64,000 nt of DNA from Termitomyces sp. T153 (lineage: Eukaryota > Basidiomycota > Agaricomycetes > Agaricales > Lyophyllaceae), in the NCBI GenBank assembly GCA_018296165.2, contig JACKQL020000009.1, forward strand, positions 1,178,001 through 1,242,000, given 5' to 3'. Shown piece after piece: positions 9,945-20,949 of this stretch (positions are counted from its first letter, which is position 1; each line of letters opens with the position of its first letter). The notes below the pieces were generated by a model. That model saw nothing but the letters and a program-made list of their open reading frames with translations. It did not search any database and had not been told where the DNA came from. The position numbers were made by a program, and so were the translations under genes.

Positions 9945-12005
9945 GGTAGGGGAACTCGAATCAGAGTAATAATTAGCGGTGTACATATAAATGTCCGTGA
10001 TCGGGATTTTATGTAATCACTTTGAGTCGCGTTTCTTCAGTCTCGAACAAGAGAGAGTGGACGAGAGTCGATCAACGTTCAACGAATGAGGGTATAGGAG
10101 TAAGTGAGGTTCAGGATGTAAGAGACGAGGTGAGGGGTGATTGATATGTGCTTCGTGAGGGAAATACGGAGAGGAGGCAACACAGAAACGACAAAAAAAC
10201 GAACCAATGGGGGTTGGGAGATTGGTAAATGGAGGACAATACGAGCGCGGCAGGTAGAAAGAGAAATTGTGGATTACGAACTCTGCGAGAGCAAGAAGGA
10301 AATGGGAGTTCTAATATTGATCGTCGAGAGCAGCGACGTTCGTTCGTCCCCACGCGCATACATCTACATTCATTCTCTCGCGATCTACAAGAAAAAGTCG
10401 GTTAAGCGTACTTCAGATAGGAGGGAAAATACAAGAAAGGAAGGAGGTATGGAGAAGGAAGAGAAGAAAACGAACATTCCACACCCTAAGTCCTCGGCCA
10501 CATAGGAAATCCCCTCTCAGTATTCATGTATGCACCTTCGATGTCCACGTTGATATTCGTCCACGTACCGTCCATGTAAAATGTCCGTCCCCACCCTCAT
10601 TTCTCCTTGTTGCGCCTGTGCCTGCATCTTGGGCACACCATGTGGATTCGGTAGAAGCTCAAGTTCAGCATTCCGATTCAATGACACCCCCCGCAGCATC
10701 CTACACGCATCAAAACCCGCACTTATACCCGTACCCGCACTCGATCCCGATGCTCTGGTCAACCCGGCAGCTGTGAAGAGCTGGCGGTAGTACTCCGGTT
10801 TCTTCGTGCTACGCCTGGATATGGAGAGGTCGGAAGCAGAAGCGTTGTATGATGCGCATAGATTGGAAGCGGAGGTGTTGAATGATGTGCGGCGGCTAGA
10901 TGCGACGGTAGTGGTGGAAAAAAGTTTGCGAGCCCACTCATTAAACTCTTGTGCTTGGTACCCGCACACGTATCTGAGGATTTATACCCAGGCTCCTTCA
11001 GACCAGGTCTCTGCACTCATCGGCCGCTGTGCATACATCCCACCCTTGCCCGCATCATAGTACATCCTCTGCTGATCTCTACCAATTAGGGTAAGCGCAT
11101 TCGCGGATTCGGCTGTCCCTCCGGTTTGTGGTTGAAATTGACGAGGGCGCCGGATGATGAAGGTTACGACGAAGATGAGGCGACGGCGGAGAATGTGCCC
11201 GCGACCGCTCCGGTATCTTGTAAGAATCTAAGATGATGTTATGATTGGTTGGCGGGCAGGCTGGAAGAGGTAGCTGAAGAAGTAGACATAAAGGTAGCTG
11301 TCGTCGTAGACGCAACCATCTACGTGGATAGTGGGGGAGCAATGCTGACGGCACGGATGACGAAGGGAGTGCATGGAACGAGAAAGGGAAACACTGGTTT
11401 GAGCAAATGCAGTTATCCTGTTACTTTGTAATGCGGGGGAGGTCGATGGAGGAATATTTTGACGGGAGGGTCTCTGTAGGATCTGGAGCTGTAGCGGAGC
11501 AGGTCGAGGGAGTTGAGGGGTGGTTGGAGAGGTGGTCGAAAAGAAATCTTTGGATGGTTTTTGGTCGTCTTCTGTCACAGTGCTGGATAATTAGTTGGAC
11601 TTCTGAGGAGGTTGCCAGCGTCCTAGAGCTGTGCACATTAAGATATTTAGAACTGGAAGAAACGAGAACACCGACTAGTACATTGATTCTGGAGTTGCAC
11701 AACCATCCTCTCGGAACTCATTGGCCTGTGACTGCGCCTGCGGTCCGGAAACATCGTTAGAGCAGGTCCAAAAGTTCATCATGGTGACAACCCTGAACTG
11801 ACAATAGATGTGGAGAGGCAACAAAAATGGTGATTAGCAACAAAACAGACAGCCAACAAGCGGTAGTGCTAATAGTAACTGCGGTGGGTAGTAAGTAGTA
11901 CTTATTGTGGTATATCTCGTAAACGAGCGGGAGGAAGGAAAAGGAGGAAGGGAAGGAAAAGACATGAAAGATCTGATGTTAGATGCTATCGGGTTAGATG
12001 GCTAT
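9945..12005. repeat. Segmental duplication, copy 1 (partner at 15590-17900)
   Basis: Interrupted similarity to 15590-17900 in the same orientation covers a membrane-protein gene plus its flanks. Shared landmarks are GGAACTCGAATCAG near 9954/15600, the GGGATTTTATGTA segment near 10000/15655, the gene itself, and TTAGATGCTATC near 11980/17886. Divergence and indels are considerable, so the duplication is old. Confidence 0.7.
10517..11792 (-). pseudogene. Decayed copy of Ser/Thr-rich single-pass membrane protein
   Basis: Aligned by eye to the intact paralogue at 16206-17628. The membrane helix is encoded near 11140-11190, but the codons between the GTC of the helix start and the ATCCGGCGC following it are 19 bp shorter than in the paralogue, which shifts frame into a TAA. 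Downstream, a 2-bp loss near 11000 shifts frame again and a TAA follows GAWV. The C-terminal cytoplasmic part is still recognisable at 10969-10517 (CGYQAQEFNEW, RRTSFNTSAS, YYRQL..AGL.RASGSS, SLNRNAELE). Unless splicing removes both breaks, this copy cannot make the full protein. Confidence 0.62.
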
Positions 12006-12387
12006 CGGCTGATCGAGATTCGGTCACATGGTTTCATCCGCAATTTCCGATCAAGATATTCCGCTCAGGATATTCTGGATATTCTGCTACTCTCGTTGTA
12101 GTACTCACCTTTAACCTTATTTGGATGGATTGCATCACTGCTACATGAGCAAAACATGCAATAGCAAATTTGATCTATTGGATATTAAGTTTGAGCATGA
12201 GCTGCAGAATATGCACAAGTCAATATTACTGGTGGTAATCAACTCGCCAATGAACAACTTCAATTCATAACGCAAGCCCAACAGCTTTAGATACAATATC
12301 CAGATACTAGACTGCATTTAGGGCCACTTCATATCACTTCTGGATTATCTATACTACACTTCAATCGAGATGGTCAACCAATCGACT

Positions 12388-13764
12388 TCAGGCCGATTCC
12401 TCTTCCCAAGTCATGATATCTTTGCGGGAGACAGCACCTTGGAGGATTTCAGATCCAGATGGTTCAAGCATTTTTAATGCTTGGGTTGGCGAGGGCCTAT
12501 GATTGGGATTGGTACTGGTCATTGCTCTGGCGAGCGGAAGTAACAGTTCAAGGCCGGTGTATTTCTAGCCCAATGATGTGGGAACAAGTGAGTGGAGGCT
12601 ACATATAGAGTGGTAAGATAAGGAACAACATACTTTAATAATTTCAACTATGACATTCCCAAGCTGGTATATGTCGAGCTTGAATGGGTCATAGGGTTTA
12701 TCGACAAGTAGCTCAGGAACAGTCCTATCTTGTCCACACAATCCTGTCGCTGTTTCGTATTCTCCACCTTTGGGATAATAACCAGAGAGTCCAAAATCAA
12801 TGAAATAGTATTGGACTGGACTGACAGACCACCGCTCGAAAGATTCAAATTGAGTGTTGACACCATCATGAGACCAAGGTTTCATCTGATGAAAGCCGCG
12901 AGGAACAACCTTTGATGGATCCATCATGAGGTACATGTAACAAGCATCTCTACATTATACTCTAGTCAATTTGGTGGTGCCGCAATGGAGAGAATCATAT
13001 GCTTACCTATGCGCAATTCTATTCTCGTGCATGAAATCAAGACCCTAAGAATGGTATAAATATTGCTGTAGTGCTAGATGAGCTGTTATTTACCTGCAAG
13101 AATTGTTGCACCGCCTCCACTACTTCGCCAAATCGGACAAATGGTATTTCGGCAAAGTGAAGCAATTGCGGCATCACAAGTAAAGCCTCTGAATGAGAGT
13201 TCGGAAGAGGTATGACATCAAGAATTGGAACGGTGTGGTTCCGAGGATCCTTCGCAAGCTGCGGTGATAACAGGTAATGCGCAACACGAAGTTCTTCGCT
13301 CCTGGTGTCGAGGCGTTTGAGTACAACCTTGACGCCATCGCTGATTCGAACAGCATCAAGAATGTGACCATGAGATCCCTAAGCACAGATAAGCCGTTTT
13401 CATACAAAGGAGGATCAAAACATACAGATGCCACAATAGCATCTTCAAACATTCTAAGAGATTGGATAGGTCCTTCGTGGTTTTTCCAGGATGGTACCCA
13501 TTCGGCTCGATATCTAGGTCGTAATTGATAACCACGAGCAAGGATGTAAGGCTGGTTTTCAACCCAGAACCTCTCGGAGTGCAAGTGATGACCAAAAAAG
13601 ACGTCATAGTCCATAAACTGAGGATAGACCAAAGCTGTCCGAAGTGCGTCGAAATCGGATCTCCACTTGTCTGCTGAAGTGCTGCACCATAACTTCTGCC
13701 TGGAGGCTAAATCTAGCCTGAGATCGATGCCCTCGAAAGCGCTCTTGAATTCTGGGGGAGACAT
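12388..13764 (-). CDS. Protein kinase-like protein of the fungal IAHRD / DIYQLGN type
   Basis: Five exons join in frame into 384 residues: 13426-13764, 13094-13378, 13007-13044, 12634-12949 and 12388-12564. Features in order are WVPSWK, a VVLKRL segment supplying the ATP-anchoring Lys, NHTVPILDVI, LLVMPQLLHF, the catalytic loop IAHRDACYMYLMMDPS, the DFG motif in YYFIDFGLS, GQDRTVPEL, PYDPFKLDIYQLGN, and LARAMTSTNPNHRPSPTQAL near the C-terminus. This is a family expanded in Agaricomycetes; substrates are unknown. No glycine-rich loop is visible. The Asn expected five residues after HRD is Tyr, so activity is doubtful. ATG at 13764 (MSPPEFK) was chosen as the first ATG in frame. Confidence 0.9.
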
Positions 13765-14030
13765 AAGAGATGATGGGGGAATATAAGAATAGATCAAAAG
13801 TTATCATCAACTATCAAAGGTACAAGGAACAATTTGAAACTCCGCTGCTACGCTACGAGATTGTTCAGGTATTCAAACAGATTACCGAAGAGGTTGGTTA
13901 GGCCAACAATATGTACAAACAAGCTAACAATATGTAAGAACATACAGGAAACTTGCAGATGAAGAGTCAAAAAACTCCATATCATGATGTCAAGGTACAG
14001 ACAATGATGGGAATCAAAGATGAGCACAGA

Positions 14031-14239
14031 CACTACTGGCAGCCAATAGTGATTCCTAAGGAAATACTGAAAAAGAAACCTGTCATGCCATTTCCAAACA
14101 GGGTATTCCACTGGAAAAAGGCTCTCAATAATGGTAAACACCTTTTTTCAAATTCCAAAGGAAAATTCTGTCAAAGAAATGATATGACAGGTTTCTTTTT
14201 CCATTTTTCCAATGGAAACAGGTTCCAGTGCCAGCAGTG
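14031..14239 (+). mobile_element. MITE-like foldback element, copy 1
   Basis: 209 bp that begins CACTACTGGCAG and ends with the reverse complement of CACTGCTGGCAC, giving imperfect terminal inverted repeats. Interior arms around 14065-14100 and 14190-14215 (AAAAAGAAACCTGTCAT and its complement) allow the whole unit to fold back. A possible 3-bp target duplication AGA flanks it (14028-14030 and 14240-14242). It has no coding capacity. A second copy in the same orientation lies at 61636-61833. CACTG..CAGTG ends with 3-bp duplications would suit CMC/EnSpm-type transposases, but the mobilising family is not proven. Confidence 0.75.
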
Positions 14240-14804
14240 AGATGTAATAGCAGGAACAGCAAAATGAGGAGGATTTCAACAAAGACCCAGCTCACATGTT
14301 GTTAAAGGGGTATCATGCTGAAAGGAGTGTCAGTTTTGAGTTTGGGAGATTGAAGTATCTATCTACCTGAGAGTGATGAACTGTCACATCCCTAGTTGAT
14401 ACAAAATACAGCTGCAAAGTTCATAAGTTTGTCTCATCTCAGGATAATATTGGGGAACTGTGTCATATACATACCCATTTCTTATTGTCTCTATCTCTAT
14501 ATAATCCTTTTTGAATTAAATGGATGATATGCAGTGAGTGTATCACTCATCACTGTGATGTGTGTTTTCTAATGAATGTTTCTCATGAATCATTTTAAGA
14601 TTTTTCAATCCACAAATTACCAAAAATGTTCTAATTGATGATCACAAAGGAAGGCAAAAAGATTTTCTTAAGATGCAATGAAAACGAATAGAATAAGAGT
14701 AGAAAGCATACAACATATTTCTAATTGATGTTTGTCTAGATACTTGCAACATTTCTCGACAATGAGCCTGCCTAGGCCGACAAAAACGTTACAGAGGGAA
14801 TCAA
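14240..14804. other. AT-rich, CpG-poor spacer, no gene seen
   Basis: Follows the MITE and precedes tRNA-Phe. Very few CpG, no extended open frame, no repeat found elsewhere in the window. Possibly an older decayed repeat. Confidence 0.4.
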
Positions 14805-14897
14805 TGGGGGCACCGCGGATCGAACGCGGGACCTTCAGAATAAGATCCTTTTCACAAATACTTCAGTCTGCTGCTCTCCCAGCTGAGCTATGCCCCC
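14805..14897 (-). tRNA. tRNA-Phe (GAA) with intron
   Basis: Acceptor GGGGGCA pairs with TGCCCCC, with discriminator A. The D arm is GCTC..GAGC and the T arm is CCGCG-TTCGATC-CGCGG. The anticodon loop starts CTGAAG, giving T33 and anticodon GAA. About 20 nt of intron follow position 37, the normal place for eukaryotic nuclear tRNA introns and also where yeast tRNA-Phe carries one. The first anticodon-stem pair is a G-A mismatch; the other four pair. Confidence 0.9.
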
Positions 14898-15589
14898 ATC
14901 AAGAGTAACGCCTTTAGCACCATTTAAAGGCTATTACATCATCAATAGGAACAAGATTCCACTTTTGTTCTTTGCTAACAAATGGTCCCTTCTATAGCAT
15001 ATTCTTTTGATATTATAAAAGGTTCTTTTGCCTAACACATCCAAACCTACAGAGGAGTCAAAAAGCTCGGGAAATAGGTATTCTGTCAGATTCTAAACCT
15101 GAACCCATTGATAATCCATCTGGTACCACCTTTGTGCGTATACGTACTTCTTTCAAGTTAAACACGTGTAGACTGGACCCTATCAAGTGGGGAACAGCTC
15201 AGGCTGTAGATCAGCAGAGCCAGACAACAATCTGCCTTCGAACAGATTATCGCGTCCGAAGATATCCGTGTTCGAACCACGTTACCCACTCTGAGTATGC
15301 ATTTCCGAAATCATTACATTTATTTGCCATCATACGCGATAAGGTCTCGGATGCTCGGAAAAAGGGAGCATCGTAATAGCTCAATATCGCAACTTGCACT
15401 ATCAAATTCTATGGTGTCTGCACTGAAGCGGATGAATCCTTATTTTGGAAGTATACATCATGCATGCGCAAGCATACGTACAGATTTGCATCAATACCCA
15501 GCGAACAAAATATAGATATAAAATACCGATATACTGAACGGGTATAGGGTACGGAATATATACAGGTATGAGTACAAGATTGATAAAAG
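14898..15589. other. Spacer between tRNA-Phe and duplication copy 2, no gene supported
   Basis: Mixed composition with normal CpG in its right part. A T-arm-like hairpin (CGTG-TTCGAAC-CACG near 15273) was inspected and not accepted as a tRNA. Open frames here are short and show no family features. Confidence 0.4.
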
Positions 15590-17900
15590 TACGAGTAGTA
15601 GGAACTCGAATCAGGGTAACAATTAGTGTGCACATATAACAGTGTCCGAGATGGGGATTTTATGTAGTGAGTGTTAGTTGGGCTTCTTTAGTCTTGAACA
15701 AGAGAGCAGACGAGGAAAGAACAAGTTCGATCAACGTTCGACGGATTAGAGTAGAGGAGTAAGTGCGATTCAGGATCTAAGAAGCGAGGTGAGAAATGAG
15801 TGATATGTTGTTCGTTAGGAAGTCAGGGAGGGGAAGCAATACAGGAGTGGGAGACGGACGGACGGGAGTTGGGAGGTTGGTAAATGGAGGAGGCTGCAAA
15901 GCTGAAGACAATACGAGTGTGGCGGGTAGAGAAATCGTGGATTACAATACCAATTCTGCAAAAACAAAAAGGAAATGGGAGTTCTGATGTTAATCGTCGA
16001 GGAGAGCGGCGACGCTCGTTCATCCTCGCGCGCAAGCGTCTCATTCTTTCGCGATCTACAAGAAAAAGTCAATTAGGTGCACTTCAGACAGGAGGTAAAA
16101 TACGAGAAACGTATGAAGAAGGAAGAGCAGAAAACGAACATTCGACAGCCTAAGCCTCTCCTCCACCACATAGTAAATCTCCTCTCTGTATTCATGTATG
16201 CATTCTCAATTTCCACGTTGATGCTCGTCCACATACCCTCCAGGCGAGTTGTCCGTCCCCAAAGCCGTTCCTCCTTGTTGCGCCTGCGCCCCAGGCACAT
16301 CATGTGGATTCGGTAGAACCTCGAGTTCAGCATTCCGATTCAATGACATCCCCCGCTGCATCTTATGTGCATCAAAACACGCATCCGTAAACGTACTCGA
16401 TCCCGATGCTCTGGCCAATCCAACGGCTTTGAGGAGCTGACGGTAGTACCCCTGTTTCTTCGCGCTGCGCCTGGATGTGGAGGGGTTGAAGCAAAAAGTA
16501 CTGTAGGATGACCGGAAATCGGAAGCGGAGGTGTTAAATGATGTGTGGCGACTAGGGGTGATGGTGGAGGTAGTGGTGGAGGTAAGTTTGCCAGTCCACC
16601 CATTCAACTCCTGGGCTTGGTACCCCGCACCCATATCCGAGAAACCATACCCAGACTCCTTCAGCCCATACGTCTCTTGACTCGTCGATCGCGGTGCATA
16701 CATCCCATTGCTTCCCACATCGTAGTACATGCTCTGCTGACCCCTGTGTCTGTCGTCGACTAAAGTAAGCGCAGACGCGTTCGCGGATTCTGCTGTCGCC
16801 CCGTCGGATTTGCCGTTGGACCTGGTTTGACGACGGCGCCGGACGATGAAGATTACGATGAAGATGAAGATCGCGAGGATGGTTAGGCCGACGGTGGTGA
16901 ATGTGGTCGCGACTGCGTCAGTGTTTTGAAAGAATCTGAGATTGTGCTACGATAAATATCGTGTGTGGCTTTATTTGGGGAAGGCAACGTACCCTTTGGC
17001 TGAACCTGGGTCTGGGGTGGTAGAGGAGGGAGCTAACGTCATAGGTGTAGAGGTGGCTGAGGGCGCAGGCGGAGACAGTGCCACAACCAGGGGCACGGGC
17101 GATGCAAAGGAAGCGATGACCGTCGAAGAGGAGGAGATACTCGACAGCACATGGTGACTGTTTATTGTGATAGCTGAAATCGTGGTGTCGCCTGGCGCGG
17201 CGGAGATGCTGGGTCTGGGACTGTTGCGATGCGAAACAAGTTTTGAAAGGTGGAGCCCAGTTGTGACGGCGCCTCTGGATGAGGCAGAATCGGTATAAGA
17301 CCCAAAGTCGGTGCCATTGCGGGGGTCGTGCCTCTTTTTGTGGTGCTGGATGGTGACAGAAGGCGATTTTTTGGGGAAGTTGTCCGCGTCGACGATGTTC
17401 TGTGCACATTGATCAGTTTGGAAAAAACGAGAATACCGACTAATGAGACGCGTACACTGGAAGTGGAGCTGAGCACCATCCTTGTCAAAACTCGTTGTAC
17501 CTGGTGACTGCGAATGTGCTTTCAAAACACCGTTAGAGCCCGATACAAAGCAAAGAGACAAAGTGTAAGAGATGGACGTACTAAATAGTGTCGAATGAAT
17601 CGAATCCCGGCAATGAGTATAAGTTCATGATGACAACCGTGTACTACAACAGATGTGGAGGCAGCGCAAGCGACAACAGTTCGCTCTGCAAGAAATGGCA
17701 ACCTGGCAATGAACCAGACTGCCAACAAGCGGTGGTTAAAAGAGAAACTGGGGTGAATACTAGTGCTTATTGTTAGTACAGTGTAACGAACGCTCGACTG
17801 GAGATAATACCATGGTAGGCAATAGTGAGGAAGGGATCTAGATCCGATGAATACCTAAACACAAATAACTGATATCAAGGGCGATTAGATGCTATCAGTG
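15590..17900. repeat. Segmental duplication, copy 2 (partner at 9945-12005)
   Basis: Direct-orientation partner of copy 1, holding the intact version of the membrane-protein gene. See copy 1 for the shared landmarks. Between the copies lie the kinase-like gene, the MITE and tRNA-Phe. Confidence 0.7.
16206..17628 (-). CDS. Ser/Thr-rich single-pass transmembrane protein
   Basis: ATG at 17628 is conserved with the decayed paralogue. A donor GTACGT follows about 47 nt later and the CTCTAAC branch-like site is conserved in both copies, though the acceptor is not certain. A long exon encodes a Ser/Thr/Pro-rich ectodomain (SSISSSSTVIASFASP, SPPAPSATSTPMTL) ending TPDPGSAKG. A consensus intron (GTACGT..CTCAG) is then followed by NTDAVATTFTTVGLTILAIF and further hydrophobic residues: the single membrane helix, closed by a basic RRRR stop-transfer signal. 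The cytoplasmic tail (about 190 residues) is Ser, Tyr and Gln rich and ends at 16206. The layout resembles cell-wall stress sensors of the Mid2/WSC type, but no cysteine-rich WSC domain is seen. Function unknown. Confidence 0.62.
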
Positions 17901-18702
17901 CTCCATATCTCAGCTCATTAGTTTCGAAATTTGTCTATCTTTGTCAACTCGCTAACTGTTCTATCACCGCTTCTTTACTATCTGAATCTGTCATTATCCA
18001 CATCTTCCGAGTCTCATGCCACGGCTTGTTCTTTACCATTTTCATTGAGACGTTCAAACCACTAAAGGGCGGCAGACCATCCACTGCAATATGCTATCAG
18101 TAATCCTTGATGACCCTTCGCTCGACAATTTCCATCCCAGTGTGATGTTACACTGACACCTGCACCATTAGCAACCGAGCGACATTTTCTCATGAGCAGG
18201 ATCTCGCAAAGTCCTACACGCCGCAATGACCTGTCCATCGCATCAACCACATTCAATAAAAAAAACAACGGTTCGGGGAGTGCCTGTGTCCGATTCATGG
18301 GTAAGACCATATAATACCGATCCAAGGCTTTTTAAAGTCCTACCCACGAAGACCATTTCCACCTTATTTGTATTTTTGCTATACCAAGTAGAACCTATGC
18401 ATAATGTCCCATGTACATATTATGTTCCGACACAATCGTTCCCCTTTGTCCTTGTTCGAACAAATTACAGTACCGACCACTACCATCTAACGCTACGTTT
18501 TATTACCCGCGTAACCAGATGCCATATATAGGCTGAATAAACAGATTCATACCTGCCCCTCATATTGATTGAACATAGTACATGATAGACACCAGGACTT
18601 ATATGAAGACTATTGGAGCCATATACCATCAGAGCACAGCATATGACAATACCAGTTATGGTCCATGCCTTTTGCACAGGCCTGTAGCTCTTGCATAGTC
18701 CC
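17901..18702. other. Spacer, no gene supported
   Basis: Normal CpG up to about 18500, then lower on approaching the repeat block. Only short open frames without recognisable motifs. Confidence 0.4.
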
Positions 18703-19140
18703 AGACCCAACCTCACTTTGCTGAGTTAGGTCCTGAAAATTCTCACTCAATGTTGAGATCCAGACCCAACCTCACTTTGTTCAGTTAGGTCCTTGTATTT
18801 CATTAAATCAATGCTGAGCTTCAGACCCAACCTCACTTTGTTTGGTTAGGTCTTTGTATTTGTTGATTCAATGCTAAGATCCAGACCTAACCTCACATAT
18901 TTTCTTAATTCAATGCTAAGTCCCAGACCCAACCTCACTTCATTCAGTTAGGTCTTTGTATTTTTTTAATTCAATGTTCAGGATCCAGACCTGACTGGTC
19001 TTTGTATATTCTTAAGATCAGATCCAGACCCAACTTCACTTTTTTCAGTTAGGTCTTTGTATTTTCTTAACTCAATGCTAAGATCCAGACCCAACCTCAC
19101 TTTGTTTGGTTAGATCTTTGTATTGTATTCACCAAGTGTT
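18703..19140 (+). repeat. Minisatellite of about 58-62 bp units, about eight copies
   Basis: Each unit starts near CCAGACCCAACCTCACTTTG, continues GTTAGGTCTTTGTATTT and ends TTCAATGCTAAGAT. Starts are near 18704, 18762, 18822, 18880, 18923, 18984, 19022 and 19083. Two units (near 18880 and 18984) are internally deleted. The array sits beside the C-terminal, 3' side of the minus-strand Helitron. Minisatellites near 3' ends are described for Helitrons elsewhere. Confidence 0.85.
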
Positions 19141-19399
19141 GCTTTTCTCTCTTACACTTCAATGCTGAGACATAAACCAATCATGTATCTATATTACATC
19201 ATCAACAAAATACTACAATGTCCACTGGTATATATTAGAGCTGCTGAAAATTGTCAAAGTTAGTACTAACCAAGAAATTATTTACACTGTCATACTTACA
19301 TTTGTAAACCATTAAGAATATCTATACTACACTGTCAGGCTATATACATTAGGTGCTGAGGTTCATAGAAGTTAGCAATTTGTTGCTTGTATCCATCAA

Positions 19400-20779
19400 A
19401 AGTCACACTTACATTTGTAAATCACTGAGAATTTTTTGATAGACAATATTTGCAGTCTTTCCTGATGTGTTTTCTGGGTCCAAAATGACTTTGATACAAT
19501 CTCCTGATGTGCATTGAGAAAGTGCAACATAAAGTTGGCAATGTGCAAAAACTCCTGATCAAAGGTCCAATCCAACATGCTTGACTGATTGATCCTGAGA
19601 CTTGTTGATTGTCATAGCAAAGGCCAAGCAAACTGTCTCCTGCACAGTGGAATTGGCAAATCCTCTTCAGAGACATCCATGTTGATCCTTGGAATCAAAA
19701 CAATTGATCCTGCAAACTTGGCATCCCCACCAATGATCTGACATCTGAGAACTCTGGTGCTGATGTGGGTGACAATCATTCTTGTCCCATTGCAAAGTCC
19801 TTTAGTTGTATCAGATTCCTTACTATCATGGGCAGGAACACCAACCTTCAGAGCCAATTTAGCCAAAGGCAAACTACTGGCTCTGAGAGAGTTGAGGTAT
19901 TCCATTGGATACAATCCAAAGCCATTAGGATTCCCATCATCAGATATAATAGAGTTTGCACTCTCCAAGGTTCTCTCTTCTCCTAGACATTTCTGCAGAA
20001 CTTCTGAGTTGATATCCTCTACATCAGAGTTCTTGCCAGAAAGAATGGTCTGGTCCAAGTAATACTGATCATCTTGATGGTGATCAATATAAGAATAAGT
20101 GGAAGAGATCAATCCAGTGACAGAATTGTCATCACAGATCATAGTTTCTGGAAGTTATACTGTTTCTCCAGGCCCAAGATTTTTTCCAGCACTAACATCC
20201 AGTAACCAAGCTGCATGAGCAATGTTATCAGGAGTTTGATCCAATCTCATGTTTTTAACTCAGTAGTGGACTTGAATCTGATTTCAAAGTCTTCCTCTTT
20301 TGAGTAAAGCAGCAATCATTTGCTGCCTCAGTCCTCATTAGATAACTGGGAGAGTTTGTCAAAAATCTCCTCCAAATACCACAGTCACCCCACCAAAAGG
20401 AACATCCTTTTCCAGAATATCTCTGAACCCCTGATCCACAGAGTCAATGGCATTTTTATGCTGCATTAGGACTTCATCTCAGATAACAACTTTGGTCCAG
20501 AGTAAGAGTTGAGACAACTGAGTTCCTCTCATGTGCAGTTTTACCACCCTCCAGCAATAAGGCAGCAATCCAAGATGATGCTACACATAATGCCACATCT
20601 CCATTGGACCAAACAGCAGAAGCCAAAATGTTGCAGATGAATTTTTTGCCACATCCACCTGGACTGTGAATGAATATCATCTTGCCCAAGTTGTTGTCCA
20701 TAGAGTCTATAACTTCATCAAAGGCCCCCTGTTGTTCACTATTAAACCTGGCCTTGTTTTCATCCACTCTTCTCTTCAA
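19400..20779 (-). pseudogene. Helitron PIF1-like helicase domain
   Basis: Minus-strand order: NSEQQGAFDEVIDSM, the Walker A region HSPGGCGKKF (the usual GKT/S now reads GKK), a Walker B region reading IxDEVLMQHKNAIDSVD with RDIL and a VPFGGVTVVFGGDF block (about 20460-20340), CNGTRMIVTHIS (about 19790), IPLCRRQFAWPL, and the C-terminal [21 protein letters not shown] (about 19560-19480). These are successive motifs of superfamily 1 PIF1/RRM3 helicases, which unwind DNA during rolling-circle transposition. Several in-frame stops and shifts, for example around 20270-20340, inactivate it. Confidence 0.87.
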
Positions 20780-20949
20780 CTCCTCAATATCCTAATCTGT
20801 TTCTTCTTGCAACAGTCTATTCCCTAAAATCATTTTATCAGTATTAATGTCAACTCTTTATACAGTGGCCAACTTACCTGGAATCACATTCCACACTTGT
20901 TGGGGTTCTGGCATGTTGGGAAAGTCTTGAAGAGTCTTGCCAAAATTCT

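Noticed and set aside
13848..14141. Minus-strand open frame of 97 hydrophobic residues
   Set aside because: Overlaps the MITE copy and its AT-rich flank; the hydrophobicity comes from T-rich sequence.
15188..15295. tRNA-like hairpins: near-complementary ends AGTGGGGAAC/GTTACCCACT and a T-arm-like CGTG-TTCGAAC-CACG
   Set aside because: The D loop would be too long, the anticodon loop lacks T33 and the anticodon stem is only four pairs. At most a decayed tRNA.
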